Source: Marinobacterium sedimentorum
GTDB taxonomy: Bacteria > Pseudomonadota > Gammaproteobacteria > Pseudomonadales > Balneatricaceae
Direction: 5' to 3'
Assembly: GCF_024267675.1 (NCBI RefSeq)
Contig: NZ_JALDYX010000021.1
Location: 1 to 64,000, forward strand
Length of the DNA: 64,000 nucleotides
How positions within the stretch are numbered: position 1 is the first letter of the stretch; each line of letters opens with the position of its first letter. Both the position numbers and the translations under genes were made by a program. The notes under the pieces were generated by a model. It worked only from the letters and a program-made list of their open reading frames with translations, was not told the origin of the DNA and made no database searches. Below, one piece after another: positions 51,010 to 58,605 of the stretch.

Positions 51010-51830
51010 GTAAAAAACCCGCTGGCCACAAGGCCCGTAAACGATTTGGCCAGAACTTCCTGCATGATCAGGGCATCATTCGCCAGATCATCCGTTCAAT
51101 TTCGCCGCGCGAAGGCCAGCACATAGTAGAGATAGGCCCGGGCCTCGGTGCCCTGACCGAAGAGCTGCTGGCCGAGGCCAATGCGCTGGATGCCATAGAG
51201 CTGGATCGCGACCTGATCCCGATCCTGCGTACCAAGTTTTTCAACTACGAAGACCGTTTTCGCATCTTCGAAACCGATGCGCTCAAGTTCGACTTCGCCG
51301 AGCTGCGCACTGACGACCGGCCACTGCGGGTCGTGGGCAACCTGCCCTACAACATCTCAACGCCGCTGATCTTTCACCTGCTCAGCCATGCAGGCCTGAT
51401 CCAGGACATGCACTTCATGCTGCAAAAGGAAGTCGTCGATCGTCTGGCATCGGAACCCGGCACCAGCGATTACGGCCGCCTCGGCATCATGACGCAGTAC
51501 TTCTGCAAGGTTGAGCCGCTGTTTCTGGTTCCCCCCGGCGCCTTCAATCCGGCGCCCAAGGTAGACTCCGCCATTGTCCGCCTGACGCCGCATGCGGTAC
51601 TGCCGCACCCGGCCATCAGCGAGCGCATGTTGCAGGATCTTCTGCGTACCGCCTTCAGCATGCGTCGCAAGACATTGCGCAACAACCTGCGCACACTGAT
51701 GGATGCCGATGCCCTGAGCGCGCTTGAAATAGACCCGGGCCTGAGACCCGAGCGGCTTACACTGGCAGAATTTGTTAGAATCAGCGATTACCTCAGCGGT
51801 ATCGAAGCGGAACACCATGGAGCCGAGTAA
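51006..51830 (+). CDS. rsmA: 16S rRNA (adenine(1518)-N6/adenine(1519)-N6)-dimethyltransferase
   Basis: Also called KsgA; dimethylates the two adenines of the 16S helix 45 loop late in 30S assembly. The 274-residue protein has ARKRFGQNFLHDQ at the start, the SAM motif IVEIGPGLGALTEEL near residue 38, and the catalytic NLPYNIS near residue 113. It overlaps pdxA at its start and apaG at its end (14 bp), so the chain is translationally coupled. Confidence 0.96.
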   Translation: MSKKPAGHKARKRFGQNFLHDQGIIRQIIRSISPREGQHIVEIGPGLGALTEELLAEANALDAIELDRDLIPILRTKFFNYEDRFRIFETDALKFDFAELRTDDRPLRVVGNLPYNISTPLIFHLLSHAGLIQDMHFMLQKEVVDRLASEPGTSDYGRLGIMTQYFCKVEPLFLVPPGAFNPAPKVDSAIVRLTPHAVLPHPAISERMLQDLLRTAFSMRRKTLRNNLRTLMDADALSALEIDPGLRPERLTLAEFVRISDYLSGIEAEHHGAE

Positions 51831-52203
51831 ATTGGGTGACAACGTTAAGATCGACGTCAAGACAAACTACCTCAGCGAACAGTCGGATCCCGACAGCAAG
51901 CGCTTTGTCTTTTCCTATCACATCACCATCACCAACCAGGGCGCGCAAAGCGTTCAGCTGCTCAGCCGCCGCTGGCTGATTACTGATGGCAACGAGCACG
52001 TACAGGAAGTGGCCGGTGAGGGTGTGGTTGGCGAGCAACCCATGATCGAGCCCGGCGCCAGCTACAGCTACACCAGCGGCACTGTGCTGGCGACCCACGT
52101 CGGCAGCATGCAGGGGTACTACCATATGCGCAGCAACGACGGTCATGAGTTCGACGCCCCCATCGTTCCCTTCACCCTCGCCCAGCCCAACGCGCTGCAC
52201 TGA
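51817..52203 (+). CDS. apaG: ApaG family protein
   Basis: A 128-residue single fibronectin-like fold protein, conserved next to apaH in gammaproteobacteria; the molecular role is unknown. The signature segments FVFSYHITITNQGAQSVQLL near residue 30, LSRRWLITDG near 49 and GVVGEQPMIEPGASYSYTSG near 71 are present. ATG 51817 lies inside the end of rsmA; an in-frame ATG further upstream would add 15 unsupported residues. Confidence 0.93.
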   Translation: MEPSKLGDNVKIDVKTNYLSEQSDPDSKRFVFSYHITITNQGAQSVQLLSRRWLITDGNEHVQEVAGEGVVGEQPMIEPGASYSYTSGTVLATHVGSMQGYYHMRSNDGHEFDAPIVPFTLAQPNALH

Positions 52204-52214
52204 GCCGCATTGCC

Positions 52215-53072
52215 ATGGCCACCTATGCAATCGGCGATATCCAGGGCTGCTTTGACCAGCTCAAGCGCCTGCTGGAGTGCATTGGCTTTGGCGACAGCGA
52301 CCAGCTCTGGCTGGCCGGTGACCTGGTCAACCGCGGCCCCAAGTCCCTCGAAACACTGCGCTTCGTCCGCAGTCTGGGGGACCGGGCCCGGGTCGTGCTG
52401 GGCAACCACGACCTGCACCTGCTCGCCATCCATTATGGCGTGACCCAGCCCAGGCGCAGTGACACCCTGGGCCCGATCCTCGATGCGCCCGATCGCGATG
52501 AGCTGATGCACTGGCTACAGCTGCAGCCACTGCTGGTGCACGACGAGGCCCTCGACTACGTCATGGTGCACGCCGGCATCCCGCCCGACTGGTCGCTCAA
52601 GCAGGCCTGCAATCGTGCCCGGGAAGTGGAAGAGGTGCTGCAAGGACCCGAGGCCGAAACCTTTTTCCAGCACATGTACGGCAACACGCCGGATTGCTGG
52701 CGCAAGGGACTGCAGGGCTGGGACCGGCTGCGGGTGATCACCAATTACCTCACCCGCATGCGCTTTTGCGACGGCACAGGCCGGCTCGATTTCGCCGCCA
52801 AGGGCGGGCTGGAAACCCAGCCCGAAGGCTTCCGGCCCTGGTACAGTCATCCACGCAAGGCAGACGCGCAGCGCATTATTTTCGGTCACTGGGCCGCGCT
52901 GGAAGGTGGCCTGCAGCACCCGCAGCTGTTTTCACTGGATACTGGCTGCGTCTGGGGCAACCGCCTCACCGCCATGCGGCTTGAAGATCAGCGCTACTAC
53001 TCCTGCGATTGCAGCGCTAATCGTAGACCCCCATCCGGCTCCGCCAAGAAAAAGGTACTTACCAATGGATGA
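52215..53072 (+). CDS. apaH: Bis(5'-nucleosyl)-tetraphosphatase, symmetrical
   Basis: Hydrolyses Ap4A to two ADP and removes nucleoside-tetraphosphate RNA caps. The 285-residue metallophosphatase has motif 1 YAIGDIQGCFDQLKRLL at residues 4-20, motif 2 LAGDLVNRGPKSLETL near 34 and motif 3 VLGNHDLHLLAI near 60, then VMVHAGIPPDW with the metal-binding histidine. It follows apaG by 11 bp and overlaps glpE by 8 bp. Confidence 0.95.
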   Translation: MATYAIGDIQGCFDQLKRLLECIGFGDSDQLWLAGDLVNRGPKSLETLRFVRSLGDRARVVLGNHDLHLLAIHYGVTQPRRSDTLGPILDAPDRDELMHWLQLQPLLVHDEALDYVMVHAGIPPDWSLKQACNRAREVEEVLQGPEAETFFQHMYGNTPDCWRKGLQGWDRLRVITNYLTRMRFCDGTGRLDFAAKGGLETQPEGFRPWYSHPRKADAQRIIFGHWAALEGGLQHPQLFSLDTGCVWGNRLTAMRLEDQRYYSCDCSANRRPPSGSAKKKVLTNG

Positions 53073-53382
53073 ATTCAAATGCATCTCGGGCCACGAAGCC
53101 CTGGCCCTGATGGAACAGGGCGCCACCATCGCCGATATTCGCGACCCCGACAGCTTTGCCCAGAACCACATCACCAATGCGGTACAGCTGAACAACGAGA
53201 ACCTGCAGGATTTCATTCGCGACAGCGACATGGACAAGCCGCTGATCGTTTGCTGCTACCACGGTTTCAGCAGCCAGAACGCCGCTGCCCAGCTGGCCCA
53301 CGTCGGCTTTGATGCCGTCTACAGCCTCAACGGCGGCTTTGAAGCCTGGCAGGCAGAACATCCGGACAAGTGCAGCCGCTGA
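53065..53382 (+). CDS. glpE: Thiosulfate sulfurtransferase GlpE
   Basis: A single-domain rhodanese of 105 residues that moves sulfane sulfur from thiosulfate to cyanide or thioredoxin. The active-site loop is CCYHGFSS with the catalytic cysteine near residue 68, preceded by the structural D-I-R-D-P segment. ATG 53065 is used because it overlaps the apaH end; longer in-frame readings fall in apaH. It is followed directly by cca, whose ATG overlaps the glpE stop (TGATG). Confidence 0.92.
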   Translation: MDEFKCISGHEALALMEQGATIADIRDPDSFAQNHITNAVQLNNENLQDFIRDSDMDKPLIVCCYHGFSSQNAAAQLAHVGFDAVYSLNGGFEAWQAEHPDKCSR

Positions 53383-54521
53383 TGCAAATCTATCTGGTGG
53401 GGGGCGCCGTACGCGACCGCTTGCTCGGCTACCCCATCTATGACCGCGACTGGGTTGTCGTGGGCGCCAGCGCCGAACAGATGATCGCCCAGGGTTACAA
53501 ACCGGTCGGCGCCGACTTCCCGGTGTTCATCCACCCCGACAGCGGTGAGGAATACGCCCTGGCCCGTACCGAGCGCAAGTCCGGCCACGGTTATGGCGGC
53601 TTTGTCTATTACGCCAGTCCCGATGTCACCCTGGAACAGGATCTGCTGCGCCGAGACCTCACTATCAACGCCATGGCCGAGGCGCCCGACGGCAGCCTGA
53701 CCGACCCCCATGGCGGGCGCGAGGACCTGCAAAACCGCATTCTGCGCCACGTATCCCCGGCCTTTGCCGAAGACCCGTTGCGGGTGCTGCGCGTGGCCCG
53801 CTTTGCCGCCCGCTATGCCTCGTTGGGCTTTAGCGTCGCCGATGAAACCCTGGCGCTGATGCGACAGTTATCCACAGCCGGTGAGCTGGGCTATCTGAGT
53901 GCGGAAAGGGTCTGGCAGGAATTCGAACGGGCGCTGGGCGAGCCCTCGCCGGGTGTCTTTATAGACGTACTGCAGCGCTGCGGCGCACTCGACAAGCTCT
54001 TTGGCGAATTCAGCGCCCTGCAGCGCGATCCATCCTGGCCGGCGCTGGCAACACTGCTGCCACAGCTGCCCTCGAGCTGCGAGCGCTTTGCAGTACTCTG
54101 CTGCGCCGCGCAGCGCCTATCCAGCAACCAGGCGGGCGCCCTGCGCCAGCACCTAGAAGCATTCTGCCTGCGCCTCAAGGCCCCGAGGATTTTCCGCGAT
54201 CAGGCCCTGCTGGTGTGCGCTCAGCACGCCAACCTGCTAAGGCTGCCCCAGGCCGATGGTGACACCCGCCTCGGCGTCGCCACCGGGCTCGACCTGTTGC
54301 GCCGCCCTGAGCGCATCGCCAGCCTCGCCCGCTGTTTCGACACCCTGGCCAGCTGGCTCAATGTTGATGCGCCAGCAGCGCAACAATCCCTGCAGGCGCT
54401 GCACGACGCGCTGACCGCAACGGCCCCTGCGGAGCTGATGCAACAGGGATTCAAGGGCAAGGCACTGGGGGAAGAACTGAAGCGTCGCCAGCGCGACGCC
54501 TGCGCCCGACTCGAACTCTAG
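53382..54521 (+). CDS. cca: CCA tRNA nucleotidyltransferase
   Basis: Adds or repairs the 3' CCA of tRNA using CTP and ATP. The 379-residue protein begins MQIYLVGGAVRDRLLGYPIY with the nucleotidyltransferase motif G-G-A-V-R-D, the catalytic DRDWVVVG, and RRDLTINAMAEAPDG near residue 110, then DPLRVLRVARFAARY. It lacks the C-terminal HD phosphohydrolase domain present in the 410-residue enterobacterial enzyme, so it is the short form. ATG 53382 (in TGATG) is preferred over a GTG four codons earlier. Confidence 0.94.
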   Translation: MQIYLVGGAVRDRLLGYPIYDRDWVVVGASAEQMIAQGYKPVGADFPVFIHPDSGEEYALARTERKSGHGYGGFVYYASPDVTLEQDLLRRDLTINAMAEAPDGSLTDPHGGREDLQNRILRHVSPAFAEDPLRVLRVARFAARYASLGFSVADETLALMRQLSTAGELGYLSAERVWQEFERALGEPSPGVFIDVLQRCGALDKLFGEFSALQRDPSWPALATLLPQLPSSCERFAVLCCAAQRLSSNQAGALRQHLEAFCLRLKAPRIFRDQALLVCAQHANLLRLPQADGDTRLGVATGLDLLRRPERIASLARCFDTLASWLNVDAPAAQQSLQALHDALTATAPAELMQQGFKGKALGEELKRRQRDACARLEL

Positions 54522-54573
54522 CCAGCAGGGGCACAAGCAAAACTAAACCCGAAACTGCGAAGGATGAATGCGG

Positions 54574-55092
54574 TTAGACCTGCGCCCGGGAGAAACGCCG
54601 TCCCTGCCAGGCAAAGTCCACCGCCCAGAGTCGCTGCTTCTGCTTGTCGTACTGCTGCCAGAGTGCCCCATAGGAGAGCCCGTTCAGCGGATGCAGCCCC
54701 TGGGGCGCAATCTCGGCCAGCGGCTGCAGCACAAAGGCATTGAACAGGATCTCGGCCCGGGGCAGCTCGACCCCGTCGATCCGCCCGCAGGCATCATCGT
54801 AGGTCAGGATATCGATATCCAGTGTACGGCCACTGAATTTGGGACCCTGGCGGCAGCGCCCGTTGCGATCTTCAATGGCCTTGAGCTCCCGCGACAGCTC
54901 GCCGACCGCCAGGCTCGTCTCGAAGCCCGCCACCAGGTTATAAAAATGGTCACCGGTAAAGCCGACCGCCTCGCTCTCGAACACCGAAGACAGCGTCAGC
55001 TCACCAAAGGACTCTGCCAGCCCGTCCAGCCCGGCGGCAATATTACGCTCGCGCTCGATATTGCTGCCGATACTGACATAGACCTGTGCCAT
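54574..55092 (-). CDS. folK: 2-amino-4-hydroxy-6-hydroxymethyldihydropteridine diphosphokinase
   Basis: Transfers pyrophosphate from ATP to 6-hydroxymethyl-dihydropterin in folate synthesis. The 172-residue protein has VYVSIGSNIERERNI at residues 4-18, the FYNLVAGFET segment near 50 and the ATP/metal-binding GRTLDIDILTYDD near 88 with the two aspartates. It shares one base with folB's end (55092), so folB and folK are co-translated. It is convergent with cca. Confidence 0.94.
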   Translation of the reverse strand: MAQVYVSIGSNIERERNIAAGLDGLAESFGELTLSSVFESEAVGFTGDHFYNLVAGFETSLAVGELSRELKAIEDRNGRCRQGPKFSGRTLDIDILTYDDACGRIDGVELPRAEILFNAFVLQPLAEIAPQGLHPLNGLSYGALWQQYDKQKQRLWAVDFAWQGRRFSRAQV

Positions 55093-55448
55093 CAGAACGC
55101 CTCTCCCCGCTCGATCAGTACGCCGACGTCCCGCGCTCCGCGAATGGCGCCAGGCTTGCCCAGACGCAACCGCAACCAGCGCACACCGAACTCCTGCATG
55201 ACCAGCTGTGCCACTTCTTCAGCCATGGTTTCCACCAGCAGAAACTCGCTGCCCTCGATAAAGGCAGTCAGGCGCTTGGAGACCGACTTGTAGTTCAGAG
55301 TGTTCCCGATATCCTCGGTGGCCGCAGCCTCGCGAATATCAGTCCCCATTTCCAGATCCAGACTCACGGCCTGGCGAACCTCGCGTTCCCAGTCGTAAAT
55401 GCCGATCACGGTCTGCACCTGCAGCTCGCGTATATAAACTATATCCAC
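55092..55448 (-). CDS. folB: Dihydroneopterin aldolase
   Basis: Cleaves 7,8-dihydroneopterin to 6-hydroxymethyl-dihydropterin and glycolaldehyde, just before FolK. The 118-residue protein begins MDIVYIRELQVQTVIGIYDW and has the catalytic region around YKSVSKRLTAFIEGSEFLLV, including the active-site lysine of the C-terminal VRWLRLRLGKPGAIRGARDV segment. It is the first gene of folB-folK. Confidence 0.93.
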   Translation of the reverse strand: MDIVYIRELQVQTVIGIYDWEREVRQAVSLDLEMGTDIREAAATEDIGNTLNYKSVSKRLTAFIEGSEFLLVETMAEEVAQLVMQEFGVRWLRLRLGKPGAIRGARDVGVLIERGEAF

Positions 55449-55816
55449 GTATGACCCAATAAATTACTGATTTAAATATGGCTTCAGCGCCACTGACGAT
55501 ATCTGTCAGCTTTGTTTTCCACGCCCGACCCGCGCAGCCGCCCGCCGCAGCCACTATATGTGGGGCCCAGGGCTCCACGTCAAGACAGTTAGTTTACCAC
55601 TGACCGGGCCCAATGGCGTGCGGGCGAGCGACATCTCGCCGCCTGCATCGGTGCCCGATAATGCCAGCCGCCAGATGCGCGCAGCGAGCGTCTGCTTCAG
55701 GTATCGGGATCAATTAACAAGCCCTTGATTCAAAACGCTATCCGGTCTGTTTGTATCTAAGCCGGATTGGGATTAGGGTATAGAATCACACCGTTGATCA
55801 ACCCGCGGACAGAGCC
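55449..55816. other. Divergent intergenic region between folB and plsY
   Basis: This 368-bp stretch separates divergent genes and must contain both promoters. A short hairpin, GGCGAG-CGACAT-CTCGCC, is at 55623-55640, and a TATAGAAT-like element lies near 55779-55786 before plsY, but no well-spaced -35 partner was found. No ORF here looks real. Confidence 0.5.
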
Positions 55817-56407
55817 ATGCCGGGACCTGAAACCCTGTTGCCCACACTGCTTGCAACGCTCGCCTATCTGCTGGGTTCAGTACCCACGGCCGTGCTGGTG
55901 TGCCGCAGCATGGGGCTTGCAGATCCACGGGAGCAGGGCTCCAGAAATCCTGGCACCACCAATGTACTGCGCCAGGGCAATCGCACCGCGGCCGTGCTGA
56001 CGCTGCTGGGCGATGTTTCCAAGGGTGCTATTGCCGTCAACCTCGCCCGCTATGCAGAACTGGGCTCGACGCAAACCGGCCTCTGCGCCCTGGCGGTATT
56101 GCTCGGCCATATCTACCCGCTGTTCGGGCGCATGCGCGGCGGCAAGGGCGTCGCCACAACCTTTGGTCTCTGTCTTGCACTGAGCCCGCCGCTTGGGCTG
56201 ATCGCCCTGGGCGTCTGGCTGCTGCTGGCGGCCATTGGCAAAACGGCGTCGCTGGCATCGGTGGGCACTGCCCTGGTCACACCTCTGGCGACCTTTATGC
56301 TGCTACCCGAACAGTTCGCTGCCATCAGCCTGATCTGTCTGCTGCTGGTGCTGCGTCACCGCGACAATATACGGCGCCTGCTTCGGGGGCTAGAGCACCG
56401 GCTTTAG
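55817..56407 (+). CDS. plsY: Glycerol-3-phosphate acyltransferase PlsY
   Basis: An integral membrane enzyme that transfers an acyl group from acyl-phosphate to glycerol 3-phosphate, the first step of phospholipid synthesis. The 196-residue protein has about five membrane segments and the family motifs YLLGSVPTAVLVCR near residue 14, REQGSRNPGTTNVLRQGNR near 38, GHIYPLFGRMRGGKGVATTF near 97, and a C-terminal RHRDNIRRLLRG. Confidence 0.95.
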   Translation: MPGPETLLPTLLATLAYLLGSVPTAVLVCRSMGLADPREQGSRNPGTTNVLRQGNRTAAVLTLLGDVSKGAIAVNLARYAELGSTQTGLCALAVLLGHIYPLFGRMRGGKGVATTFGLCLALSPPLGLIALGVWLLLAAIGKTASLASVGTALVTPLATFMLLPEQFAAISLICLLLVLRHRDNIRRLLRGLEHRL

Positions 56408-56495
56408 CGGGTTTCGGGTGCAAGGTCGCAGCCGCGCTCTCAATCCCCGGGCGTACTACCCCGACGCGGCGCGCTTTTGAACCAGTCACACCCTT

Positions 56496-56520
56496 AGCGG
56501 CGAAACGCCGCTCCTACGGG
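56496..56520. repeat. REP-like hairpin (AGCGGCG-AAA-CGCCGCT-CCTACGGG)
   Basis: A perfect 7-bp stem, AGCGGCG and CGCCGCT around AAA, is followed by CCTACGGG. The same arm, CCGTAGGAG, recurs near 36985 and twice in inverted orientation at 62846-62931. It lies between the convergent plsY and tsaD genes. Confidence 0.65.
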
Positions 56521-56525
56521 AATAT

Positions 56526-56560
56526 TTGCACCTTGCTCCTTGCACCTTGCCCCCTGCACT
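56526..56560. repeat. Degenerate heptanucleotide repeat (TTGCACC) abutting tsaD
   Basis: Five heptamers in a row, TTGCACC, TTGCTCC, TTGCACC, TTGCCCC, CTGCACT, end at the base before the tsaD stop codon (56561-56563). They differ from each other by one or two bases. The unit length equals that of the ATTCGTG array at 23823-23875, and both sit in convergent gaps against a minus-strand stop codon. Confidence 0.75.
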
Positions 56561-57589
56561 TCAGAGCGGCGGCAGCGTATCCATCGGCCAGCGCGGGAAG
56601 ACGCTGATTTTCAGATCATTCGACTGGCCTGCCAGCAGCCGCTGGCAACCGGCGAACGCAATCATGGCGCCGTTATCGGTGCAAAAACGCGGACGGGCAT
56701 AGAACAGGGTCGCCCGCTGTCGCCGCACGACCTCATCGAGCTTTTCGCGCAGACGCGTATTGGCACTGACTCCGCCTGCGATCACCAGCTGATGCAGGCC
56801 GGTCTGTTGCAGCGCACGCTTGCACTTGATGGCCAGGGTATCCACCACCGCGTCCTCAAAGGCAACGGCAATATCGGCCTTGCTCTGCGGATCGAGCTGG
56901 CCGTCGGCATCGCGCAACTTGTTGGCGGTGTTCAGGGTAAAGGTCTTGAGGCCGGAAAAGCTGAAGTCGAGCCCCGGTCTGTCGGTCATGGGACGGGGGA
57001 AGCGAAAGCGGCGTGCATCACCGTGACGGGCGAGCTTGGCGATCTCGGGCCCGCCGGGATAATCCAGCCCCAGCATCTTGCCGGCCTTGTCAAAAGCCTC
57101 GCCGGCAGCATCGTCGAGGGACTCGCCCAGCAGCTCGTAGCGACCTATGCCATCAACCCGCACCAGCTGGGTGTGCCCGCCGGACACCAGCAGCGCCACA
57201 AACGGAAAGGCCGGCGGTGTATCTTCCAGCATCGGCGCCAGCAAGTGGCCTTCCATGTGGTGCACGCCAAGCGCGGGAATACCCAGCCCCAGCGCCATGG
57301 CACGGGCCGTGGACGCCCCCACAATGAGCGCACCTATCAGACCTGGCCCTGCGGTATAGGCAATGGCGTCGAGTTCCGACTTGTCCATCTGCGCCTGCGC
57401 CAGGGTCTCGCGCACCAGCGGCAGCAATTTGCGTACATGATCGCGGGATGCCAGCTCCGGCACCACGCCACCGTATTCGGCGTGCATGGCGATCTGACTG
57501 TAGAGTGCATCACCCAGCAGACCGCGCTCACTGTCATAGATTGCAACGCCGGTTTCGTCGCAGGATGTTTCGATTCCCAGTACTCGCAT
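56561..57589 (-). CDS. tsaD: tRNA N6-adenosine threonylcarbamoyltransferase
   Basis: With TsaB, TsaC and TsaE makes t6A37 on ANN-decoding tRNAs; an essential protein in most bacteria. The 342-residue protein begins MRVLGIETSCDETGVAIYDS and has the iron/metal histidines in GVHHMEGHLLAPM near residue 108 and PGPGLIGAL-like AGPGLIGALIVGAS near 82. ATG 57589 is chosen over a TTG five codons earlier. It is divergent from rpsU, the usual arrangement. Confidence 0.96.
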   Translation of the reverse strand: MRVLGIETSCDETGVAIYDSERGLLGDALYSQIAMHAEYGGVVPELASRDHVRKLLPLVRETLAQAQMDKSELDAIAYTAGPGLIGALIVGASTARAMALGLGIPALGVHHMEGHLLAPMLEDTPPAFPFVALLVSGGHTQLVRVDGIGRYELLGESLDDAAGEAFDKAGKMLGLDYPGGPEIAKLARHGDARRFRFPRPMTDRPGLDFSFSGLKTFTLNTANKLRDADGQLDPQSKADIAVAFEDAVVDTLAIKCKRALQQTGLHQLVIAGGVSANTRLREKLDEVVRRQRATLFYARPRFCTDNGAMIAFAGCQRLLAGQSNDLKISVFPRWPMDTLPPL

Positions 57590-57694
57590 CAGTATCGCCG
57601 CCAACCGCTGTAGATGATTCGCCCAACCGGCCTGTCATCCAGGCCACAATGGGCGCATTATCACCCAAAAATGCCTCAATATCACCGTCTGGAC

Positions 57695-57723
57695 TTTACA
57701 GCCAGACCCCTGCGATATAAAAT
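57695..57723 (+). promoter_or_regulatory. Sigma70 promoter of the rpsU-dnaG-rpoD operon
   Basis: TTTACA (57695-57700) and TAAAAT (57718-57723) are separated by 17 bp, with an overlapping TATAAA. It lies about 120 bp before rpsU in the gap divergent from tsaD and would start the macromolecular-synthesis operon. Confidence 0.65.
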
Positions 57724-57840
57724 TTTGCGCCTTCATCAAAGTCGTGAGAGCTGTGGCCACTGCGTGGTACCCGTTTCAGGCCGCGATGAAGAGGTAGAAA
57801 AGTCCTACGTAACCCTTAGTAACAGCAAGGTCCAAGATAG

Positions 57841-58056
57841 ATGCCTAGCGTAAAAGTTAAAGAAAACGAGCCGTTTGACGTAGCCCTGCGTCGTTTCAAG
57901 CGTTCCTGCGAAAAAGCCGGCGTTCTGGCTGAAGTTCGTCGTCGCGAGTTCTACGAAAAGCCCACTTCTGTTCGCAAGCGTAAAGCTGCTGCAGCCGTTA
58001 AACGTCACATGAAGAAGGTTTCCCGCGAGCAGTCTCGCCGCGTACGCCTTTACTGA
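57841..58056 (+). CDS. rpsU: 30S ribosomal protein S21
   Basis: A small-subunit protein near the anti-Shine-Dalgarno end of 16S rRNA, needed for efficient initiation. The 71-residue protein reads MPSVKVKENEPFDVALRRFK then the KRSCEKAGVLAEVRRREFYE block, with a basic C-terminus, exactly the usual length. It is the first gene of the operon shared with dnaG and rpoD. Confidence 0.97.
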   Translation: MPSVKVKENEPFDVALRRFKRSCEKAGVLAEVRRREFYEKPTSVRKRKAAAAVKRHMKKVSREQSRRVRLY

Positions 58057-58123
58057 TCGACTGGAGTTGAACGTACATTCAGTCTGTTCCATCGACTAGC
58101 AACCGCTCTATAGAGGATGTTTG

Positions 58124-58573
58124 ATGTCTGAACTCAAGCTCAAAATCAGTGCCGAGATGAAAGCTGCCATGCGTGCCAAAGACAAGGCTCGTCTGGGAAC
58201 CATCCGCCTGATGATGTCTGAGATCAAGCGCATCGAAGTTGATGAACGCATAGAACTGGATGATACCCGCGTGCTGGCCGTGCTCGACAAGATGCAGAAG
58301 CAGCGCCGCGATTCAATCTCGCAGTTTGACACAGCGGGTCGCCAGGATTTGGCAGACCTAGAGCGCCAGGAGCTGGAGGTGATTAAAACTTTCCTGCCGC
58401 AACCGCTGACAGAACAGGAGCTGGCCGACCTGATTGCCCAGGCCATTAGTACAACCGCCGCCCAGTCGATGCAGGACATGGGCAAGGTGATGGCGATTAT
58501 CAAGCCACAGATTCAGGGACGCGCCGACGGTGGTGTAGTCTCCAAGCTCGTAAAAGCCCAGCTAGCCGGTTAA
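58124..58573 (+). CDS. GatB/YqeY domain-containing protein
   Basis: A 149-residue all-helical YqeY protein, related to the C-terminal tRNA-binding domain of the GatB amidotransferase subunit, but free-standing. MSELKLKISAEMKAAMRAKD at the start and VIKTFLPQPLTEQELADLI near residue 88 are typical, as is the GKVMAIIKPQIQGRADGGVV motif near 124. ATG 58124 follows AGAGGAT at 58112-58118; a TTG one codon earlier is not needed. Between rpsU and dnaG as in Pseudomonas; function is not established. Confidence 0.88.
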   Translation: MSELKLKISAEMKAAMRAKDKARLGTIRLMMSEIKRIEVDERIELDDTRVLAVLDKMQKQRRDSISQFDTAGRQDLADLERQELEVIKTFLPQPLTEQELADLIAQAISTTAAQSMQDMGKVMAIIKPQIQGRADGGVVSKLVKAQLAG

Positions 58574-58605
58574 ACTCCCGCTGAATCTTTCTCAGCAGGT
58601 CCGCA

